Shown: piece by piece, positions 58,910-64,000 of the stretch
Numbering within the stretch: position 1 is the first letter of the stretch
How the letters are laid out: each line of letters begins with the position of its first letter
Assembly: GCA_934747385.1 (NCBI GenBank)
Contig: CAKVGK010000001.1
Location: forward strand, 372,001 to 436,000
DNA from: an uncultured Clostridia bacterium
GTDB lineage: Bacteria > Bacillota > Clostridia > Christensenellales > UBA1242
DNA length: 64,000 nucleotides
Reading direction: 5' to 3'
The notes under the pieces: model-generated
Seen by the model: only the letters and a program-made list of their open reading frames with translations
What the model was told of the DNA's origin: nothing
The model's database searches: none
Made by a program: the position numbers and the translations under genes

Positions 58910-59881
58910 ATGAAATATAATCAAATTAAGGCCTTAAAAAAGGCAAGAAATGTTTGTTTAATTGCGCACACAGAGCCGGACGCGGACGCTCTTTGCAGCA
59001 TGGTTGTGTTTAAAAATTTTTTAATCTCAATTGGCAAGAATGTTGACATTTTTGCCGAATATAGCAGCCTACCACAAAGTTATGATTGTGTTGTTGAAAA
59101 TCAAAATTTGAATGGCGGAAAATTGAATTATGACTTTGCAATTATGATGGACGCCCCATTAACTTCACGCTTGGGGAAATATGAAAGCCTGTTTTTAAAA
59201 GCCCCTCAAACACTGGTTATTGATCACCACGCCACAAACGAGTTTGACAGAAAAAATAATATTGTGAAAGTTGTTTCTTCAACTTGCGAATTGGTTTTTG
59301 ATATCTTAAAGCAAAACCATTACAAATTCACCAAAAAAGATTACGGAATGATATATGCAGGCATAATAACAGACACAAATAATCTCACAGTGGGCAAAAG
59401 AAGCAAACACATGTTTGAAATTGTTGGCGAATGTGTGGAAAATGTGGAAAGTTACCCAATTTACGAAAATTTTATGTTAAACAACACTCGCTTAAACATG
59501 GAATTGATGGCAAAGTCTATTCAAAATGCAAAATTCTACCATGAGGGCAAAATTATTTTGTCACACATAACAATCGGTGAAGCACAATCTTTTAAGGCAA
59601 CACAAGATAGTTATACAGGAATCATCAACCGCCTTTCAACCATTAATGGGGCAAGATTGGTTGGCTTCATTTATCCAAAAGGGGAAGAATATTATGTCAG
59701 CATGCGCGGGCGTGCAGGCTATAATGTTGGCAAAATAGCAAAGCAGAATAGCGGCGGCGGACATGATGGAGCAGCGGCGTTTTTGAGCCATGCGGATTTA
59801 AAAACTGTTGAAAAAGACCTTTTAAAAGATTTTGAAAAAGAGCTAAATAAAAAAGTTGACATTTGCAGTGCTATTTTCTAG
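58910..59881 (+). CDS. nrnA: DHH-family phosphoesterase (NrnA-like)
   Basis: This is a bifunctional nano-RNase/pAp-phosphatase of the DHH/DHHA1 family. The motifs are HTEPDADAL (about 20-28), MMDAP (about 80-84), DHHATN (about 105-110) and IITDTNN (about 151-157). The DHHA1 domain has the GGGHDGAAAF loop (about 284-293). Length 323 is standard. The ATG follows the -10 box by only 6 nt with no ribosome binding site. A strong terminator follows the gene. Confidence 0.9.
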   Translation: MKYNQIKALKKARNVCLIAHTEPDADALCSMVVFKNFLISIGKNVDIFAEYSSLPQSYDCVVENQNLNGGKLNYDFAIMMDAPLTSRLGKYESLFLKAPQTLVIDHHATNEFDRKNNIVKVVSSTCELVFDILKQNHYKFTKKDYGMIYAGIITDTNNLTVGKRSKHMFEIVGECVENVESYPIYENFMLNNTRLNMELMAKSIQNAKFYHEGKIILSHITIGEAQSFKATQDSYTGIINRLSTINGARLVGFIYPKGEEYYVSMRGRAGYNVGKIAKQNSGGGHDGAAAFLSHADLKTVEKDLLKDFEKELNKKVDICSAIF

Positions 59882-59912
59882 CAAATAAAACTGCAAGGTG
59901 TTAAACACAATA

Positions 59913-59941
59913 AAAAAAGTGCAAACTAATTGCACTTTTTT
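59913..59941 (+). terminator. Terminator of nrnA
   Basis: AAAAAGTGCA and TGCACTTTTT form a hairpin with a T tail, about 30 bp after the stop. Confidence 0.85.
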
Positions 59942-59992
59942 GTTGCCAGTCATTGGTGGTTAAATCAAAACACAATTTGAAATAGAAAAGGT

Positions 59993-61468
59993 TTATTTTG
60001 TGTCCCTTGTGGAATAGTCCCTAACTTTAATGGAGCCAGTTAAACTATCAATTTTCAACTTATTGTCATTTGCACCTATGGTGTTTATTTCAAAAGTTTT
60101 GTCGCCAGGGTATTGGTGATTGTTTCCGCCAACATCAACCAAAGCTAAATAGTTAACATTAGCAATATTGTTTGAAGCAATTGTGTTCAAAACAAAGGAT
60201 GCATCGTCATCAAATTGAACATAAACACTGCCAGAATCTGTTATAATTTCGCTGTTGCCGATTACTTTTTTCATATAAACTTCTGCACTTCCAGAGCCTG
60301 TAATTTTGATTGTCACATTTTCAACTCCATTTGCATAAACTCTGCCGTCTTTTGTTGTTGCTTGTAACATTCTTGAATTTGTGTTGTCGGCATAACTTTC
60401 AGCCGTTTGGTCAAAATTAATTGAAATATTGCCGTATTTGGTTTCGGTTATTAATGCTGCAGTGGTGTTGTTCAATTTAACATTTCCGTTGCCTAATGCT
60501 TGCAAAAGCAGAGAGGCAGTTGCTTTTTTAATATTAATATCTCCATTATTGGTTTTGATTGAGGACTGTTTATTAATTTCGTCAATATCAACCTTTCCAG
60601 AAGAAGTCAAAACAACAGAAGCGCTTGCAGTCACTTTGCCAATTTTAAGATTTGTGTCGCTAGAATTTACAATCAGTTCACCAACTTCACCAATCTCAAC
60701 GCTGCCGCCAGCAGAGGTGTTGGAAAGTGTGAACTTTGTGCAACTTTTAATTTTAACCATGGCACGGAAGTTGGATTTTATATCCACATTGCCCAGCACA
60801 GAATTGCTTGCGTAAAAGTTGCCAGTGAAGGTGTTCAATTCAACCATGTTTGTGTCGGTCACAACTGACTCATCAAAACTGAAGTTACCTCTGTTAAGTT
60901 TGACTGAAATGTTGCCAGAAATTGTGCAGTTTTTAAAATTGAATTCGCCATTGTTTGTGGAACAAAGCAAATTGTCAATTTTGAGTTTTTTGCCATTAAT
61001 TGTTGAGATTGCGTTTTTGTTGTAAAGTTTTAAATCGGTTACATAATCTTCAGGAATGTACAATGTGATTTTAGATCTTCCCTTTGCACAAGCACCAAAA
61101 GGCTCGCTTACATTGAATGTTAAAACACCAGTCAACAAACTTGCTTCAACTGATGGTTGGCTGTTCTTTTTCAAAACAAAACCAAACGAGTTTGAATAAA
61201 CCCTCAAATAAATATTATTGTTGCCAGAGGAAGCGGGAACAACCTCCAACTCATAGTTGCGAGAATTCAAAACGATTGTGTTAATCAAATTTTCATCAAC
61301 ATTATAAGTTTGGGAGTCTATATTTTTATTGTAACTTATGTAACATATTCCAAAAAGGTTGCTGTTTGGCACAAAAAACAGATACAAAATGCCAATTGCA
61401 CACAGCCCAACGAGTGACAAAAGTACAATAAGAAAATATTTTCCAAACTTACTCATAAATTTCTTCAT
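59993..61468 (-). CDS. DUF4097-type beta-repeat membrane protein
   Basis: The N-terminus has one transmembrane helix (about residues 12-33). The remaining 450 residues are a run of short beta segments with regular N-G-x-V/I-x-I spacing (for example ISTINGKKLKID, INIKKATAS, VNYLALVDVG), typical of DUF4097-like right-handed beta-helix proteins on the cell surface. A specific function is not known; surface sensing or adhesion is possible. The ATG lies 6 nt after a -10 box and no ribosome binding site is present. Confidence 0.7.
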   Translation of the reverse strand: MKKFMSKFGKYFLIVLLSLVGLCAIGILYLFFVPNSNLFGICYISYNKNIDSQTYNVDENLINTIVLNSRNYELEVVPASSGNNNIYLRVYSNSFGFVLKKNSQPSVEASLLTGVLTFNVSEPFGACAKGRSKITLYIPEDYVTDLKLYNKNAISTINGKKLKIDNLLCSTNNGEFNFKNCTISGNISVKLNRGNFSFDESVVTDTNMVELNTFTGNFYASNSVLGNVDIKSNFRAMVKIKSCTKFTLSNTSAGGSVEIGEVGELIVNSSDTNLKIGKVTASASVVLTSSGKVDIDEINKQSSIKTNNGDINIKKATASLLLQALGNGNVKLNNTTAALITETKYGNISINFDQTAESYADNTNSRMLQATTKDGRVYANGVENVTIKITGSGSAEVYMKKVIGNSEIITDSGSVYVQFDDDASFVLNTIASNNIANVNYLALVDVGGNNHQYPGDKTFEINTIGANDNKLKIDSLTGSIKVRDYSTRDTK

Positions 61469-61474
61469 ATATAA

Positions 61475-61503
61475 ATTTTAACTTTAATTAGGGCTTTTGT
61501 CAA
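61475..61503 (-). promoter_or_regulatory. Promoter of the beta-repeat gene (leaderless)
   Basis: TTGACA (61498-61503) is a consensus -35 box and TAAAAT (61475-61480) the -10 box, separated by 17 bp. Six nucleotides separate the -10 box from the ATG. Confidence 0.7.
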
Positions 61504-61642
61504 TAATTTTGCAAATTAAAAGCGTTTTATTATATTTTTTAAACAATTTTAAAATTGAATTTTTTTAAATAATGGTTGTTTTAAACTTGCCAAAAGTTGC
61601 TTTTTTTATGCTTAAGTGCTAGAATAATTTTCGAGGTAAAAA

Positions 61643-62290
61643 ATGATAATTTCAATTGAGGGAACAGACGGCTCAGGCAAAGCCACACAATCAAAATTGC
61701 TTTATGAAACACTTACAAAAAAAGGTTTTAAATGCAAACTGATAAGTTTTCCAAACTATGCAAGTGCGTCCAGTGCATTGGTTAAAATGTATTTGGGTGG
61801 CGAGTTTGGCAATGCGGCAAATTGTTTGAATGCATACCAAGCAAGCGCTCTGTTCGCTGTTGACCGCTTGGCAACAATGAAATTAATCAACACACAGGAT
61901 TTTGACTTCATAATTTTAGATAGATACACACCAAGCAACATGATTCATCAAGCCTGCAAAATCTTAGACCTCAATCAGCGAGATGAGTGTTTGGATTGGA
62001 TTATTGATTTTGAGTACAACAAACTCAACCTCCCAAAACCAGACTTGGTTGTGTTTTTAGATTTGCCAATTGAAGTGAGCTTAAAACTAGCAAACAGTAG
62101 AAAAGCTCTCAAAAACGGACAAAAAACTGATATTCATGAAAAAGATAAAACTTACATGCAAAATGCTTATAACTGCGCAAAATATGTTGCGTTAAAATAT
62201 AATTGGCAGATTATAAACTGCTGCAAAAACGGCAATATTCTACCAGAACAGGAAATAGGCACAAAAATTTTGCAATTGGTTAACATTTAA
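61643..62290 (+). CDS. tmk: Thymidylate kinase
   Basis: This enzyme phosphorylates dTMP to dTDP. The P-loop is GTDGSGKATQ (7-16), the DRY motif with TPSN lies at about 93-99, and FLDLPIEVSLKLANSR (about 138-153) leads into the lid. The form with Gly-Lys-Ala in the P-loop and the longer lid is common in Clostridia. GAGG lies about 6 nt before the ATG. alaS follows 50 bp downstream in the same direction. Confidence 0.93.
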   Translation: MIISIEGTDGSGKATQSKLLYETLTKKGFKCKLISFPNYASASSALVKMYLGGEFGNAANCLNAYQASALFAVDRLATMKLINTQDFDFIILDRYTPSNMIHQACKILDLNQRDECLDWIIDFEYNKLNLPKPDLVVFLDLPIEVSLKLANSRKALKNGQKTDIHEKDKTYMQNAYNCAKYVALKYNWQIINCCKNGNILPEQEIGTKILQLVNI

Positions 62291-62340
62291 TTGTGTTAAA
62301 AGCGCATTTATGCTAAAATCAAGAAATTAAAGGAAGACTT

Positions 62341-64000
62341 ATGTTTACAAGAAGAGAATTAATAGATAAATGGATGAATTTTTACACTGAAAAAGGTCAT
62401 ATTGCAATTCCAAGCGCAAGCGTTATTCCAGAAAATGACCCAACAGTGCTTTTCACAACGGCTGGCATGCACCCACTTGTTCCATATTTGCTTGGTCAGC
62501 CACACCCAAAAGGCAAACGCCTTTGCGACGTTCAAAAATGTATTAGAACAGGCGACATTGATGAGGTTGGGGACAACTCTCACTTAACATTCTTTGAAAT
62601 GCTTGGCAATTGGAGTTTGGGCGATTATTTCAAGCAAGAAATGGTTGGTTGGAGTTATGAATTCTTAACAAGTCCAAAATATTTGGGGCTAGATAAAAAC
62701 AAACTTGCCGTAACCGTTTTTGCCGGCAACGACCTTGTTCCTCGTGACGAATTGACCGCCTCATTGTGGGAAAAGGCAGGCATTGCAAAAGAAAATATTT
62801 ATTATTTGCCAGACAACTGGTGGATTTTGGGCAGCGGTGTTGGGCCTTGTGGGGCAGACACTGAAATGTTTATTGACACTGGCAAGCCAAAATGCTCTCC
62901 AGAATGCAACCCAAGTTGCGATTGCGGCAAATTTTTGGAAATCTGGAACGACGTATTCATGGAATTTAAAGCGAATGCAGACAAGTCCATTGAACCTTTA
63001 AAGCAAAAGAATGTTGACACAGGCATGGGCTTGGAACGTTCACTTTGTGTGCTTAATGGTGTGAAAAGTGTGTTTGACACTGAAATTTTCCAGCCAGCAA
63101 TCCAGTTGTTGGAAAAATTGAGCGGCAAAAGTTACAGTGAAGATAAAAACAAACCTTCATTTAGAATTGTTGCTGACCATTTGCGTACTTCAACTATCAT
63201 GCTGGGGGACGAAAAAGGCATTGTTCCAAGCAATATTGGGCAAGGCTATGTTTTGCGTCGCCTTATTCGCCGAGCAATCCGCCACATGAAAAATCTTGGC
63301 ATTGAAGCAGGTCATCTTGGTGAAATTGCAGGTTTATATGTTGAATATTTTAAATTGGACTACCCTGAACTTGAGCAAAACAAAGAAAAAGTTATTTTGG
63401 AGTTGAACAAGGAAGAGGAAAAATTCTTAAAAACTCTTGAACTTGGCAACAAGGAATTTGAAAAAGTTGTTGCAGGCATAGAGCGAAAAAATCAATTTAT
63501 GGCAGGCAAAGAAGGCTTTAAACCAGAAACTCAAATCAATGGCAAGGCGGCTTTCCGTTTGTACGACACTTTTGGTTTTCCAATTGAACTTACTGTTGAA
63601 ATGGCAAAAGAGCGTGGGCTTAGTGTGGACGTTGACGGCTTTGAACAAGCCTTCCGTGAGCACCAAGAATTGGCGCGCACAACCAACGCTGGCGTGTTTA
63701 AGGGCGGTTTGGCAGATGATAGCGTTTGGACAACTCGTTTGCACACAGCATGCCATTTGCTTTTGGCGGCTTTAAGGCACAAATTTGGCACTCAAATCGA
63801 GCAAAAAGGCAGCAATATCACAAGTGAACGTTTGCGTTTTGACTTTAACTTTGACCGCAAGTTAACAGACGAGGAAGTTAAAGAAATTGAAGATTATGTT
63901 AACGCAGCAATCAACAAATCAATCCCAGTTGAACGTGTTGAATTGCCTAACAAACAAGCAATTGCACAAGGCGCATATGGTGTGCACAAAGCGGCTGACG
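62341..64000 (+). CDS. alaS: Alanyl-tRNA synthetase (3' truncated by window edge)
   Basis: This enzyme charges tRNA-Ala. The catalytic core begins with TRRELIDKWMNFYTEKGH at residues 3-20, followed by FFEMLGNWSLGDYFK (about 84-98) and the characteristic insert GPCGADTEMF (about 168-177), and VDTGMGLER (about 226-234). The Cys-rich stretch after GKPKCSPEC is seen in some bacterial AlaRS. The editing domain motif appears as HTACHLL in place of the usual HTATHLL. The gene runs off the right edge after about 553 codons. AAGGA precedes the ATG; no T-box leader is present. Confidence 0.95.
   Translation, partial: MFTRRELIDKWMNFYTEKGHIAIPSASVIPENDPTVLFTTAGMHPLVPYLLGQPHPKGKRLCDVQKCIRTGDIDEVGDNSHLTFFEMLGNWSLGDYFKQEMVGWSYEFLTSPKYLGLDKNKLAVTVFAGNDLVPRDELTASLWEKAGIAKENIYYLPDNWWILGSGVGPCGADTEMFIDTGKPKCSPECNPSCDCGKFLEIWNDVFMEFKANADKSIEPLKQKNVDTGMGLERSLCVLNGVKSVFDTEIFQPAIQLLEKLSGKSYSEDKNKPSFRIVADHLRTSTIMLGDEKGIVPSNIGQGYVLRRLIRRAIRHMKNLGIEAGHLGEIAGLYVEYFKLDYPELEQNKEKVILELNKEEEKFLKTLELGNKEFEKVVAGIERKNQFMAGKEGFKPETQINGKAAFRLYDTFGFPIELTVEMAKERGLSVDVDGFEQAFREHQELARTTNAGVFKGGLADDSVWTTRLHTACHLLLAALRHKFGTQIEQKGSNITSERLRFDFNFDRKLTDEEVKEIEDYVNAAINKSIPVERVELPNKQAIAQGAYGVHKAAD

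Noticed and set aside
62291..62340. T-box leader before alaS
   Set aside because: The gap to tmk is only 50 bp, too short.
1..64000. CRISPR arrays, prophage or insertion sequences
   Set aside because: No regularly spaced short repeats, cas genes, integrase or transposase were seen; the repeats near the tRNAs are irregular and few.

Overview
The window is chromosomal DNA from an AT-rich, spore-forming Gram-positive anaerobe, most likely an uncultured member of the Clostridia. The evidence is a set of sporulation and germination genes (spo0A, spoIIR, sleB-ypeB, a sipL-like spore coat morphogenesis gene, cwlD), an iron-only hydrogenase, a formate-tetrahydrofolate ligase, Gram-positive Veg and XRE proteins, and frequent AGGAGG-type ribosome binding sites. 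All calls come from reading the sequence by eye. No database search or folding program was run.

Layout. 0-4 kb: the 3' end of a CtpE-like P-type ATPase, a hypothetical gene, and a protein whose C-terminal part looks like a degenerate diadenylate cyclase domain. 4-12.4 kb: one giant membrane-anchored surface protein of about 2760 residues. 12.7-16.7 kb: ypeB, sleB, spoIIR and a peptidoglycan-binding amidase-like protein. 16.9-20.1 kb: hisS, an [FeFe]-hydrogenase and an HD protein in one tight operon. 20.2-25 kb: acyl-ACP thioesterase, veg, an acidic zinc-ribbon protein, spo0A, and the divergent sipL-like gene. 25.2-29.3 kb: lysS, an XRE regulator with a palindromic operator, and a lipoprotein. 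29.7-32.4 kb: the rpmH-rnpA-yidD-yidC-jag cluster. 32.6-36.9 kb: small accessory genes. 37-38.8 kb: tRNA-Leu and tRNA-Ser embedded in repeat cassettes, with a decayed copy of part of the giant surface gene.

38.8-50.7 kb is the replication-origin neighbourhood. It holds dnaN (-), a 905-bp oriC-like spacer, dnaA (+), then recF, rsmG, mnmG, mnmE, parB and parA, all on the minus strand, with three perfect parS sites. The oriC spacer has DnaA boxes, two perfect Spo0A boxes and an array of repeated AAACTTAAAT-type motifs. dnaA is inverted relative to dnaN and recF. 51-64 kb is mostly plus-strand: a polyprenyl-phosphate-type glycosyltransferase, a small membrane exporter, a large membrane protein fused to GtrA, tRNA-Arg, fhs, cwlD, nrnA, a beta-repeat membrane protein, tmk and the 5' part of alaS.

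Three observations stand out. At least seven genes have a good -35/-10 promoter whose -10 box lies only 6-12 nt from the start codon, which predicts leaderless or near-leaderless mRNAs. The dnaN-dnaA spacer combines DnaA boxes, Spo0A boxes and an unfamiliar repeat array. Short duplications of gene 3' ends and tRNA-linked repeat cassettes recur through the intergenic DNA. I saw no CRISPR array, prophage or transposase.
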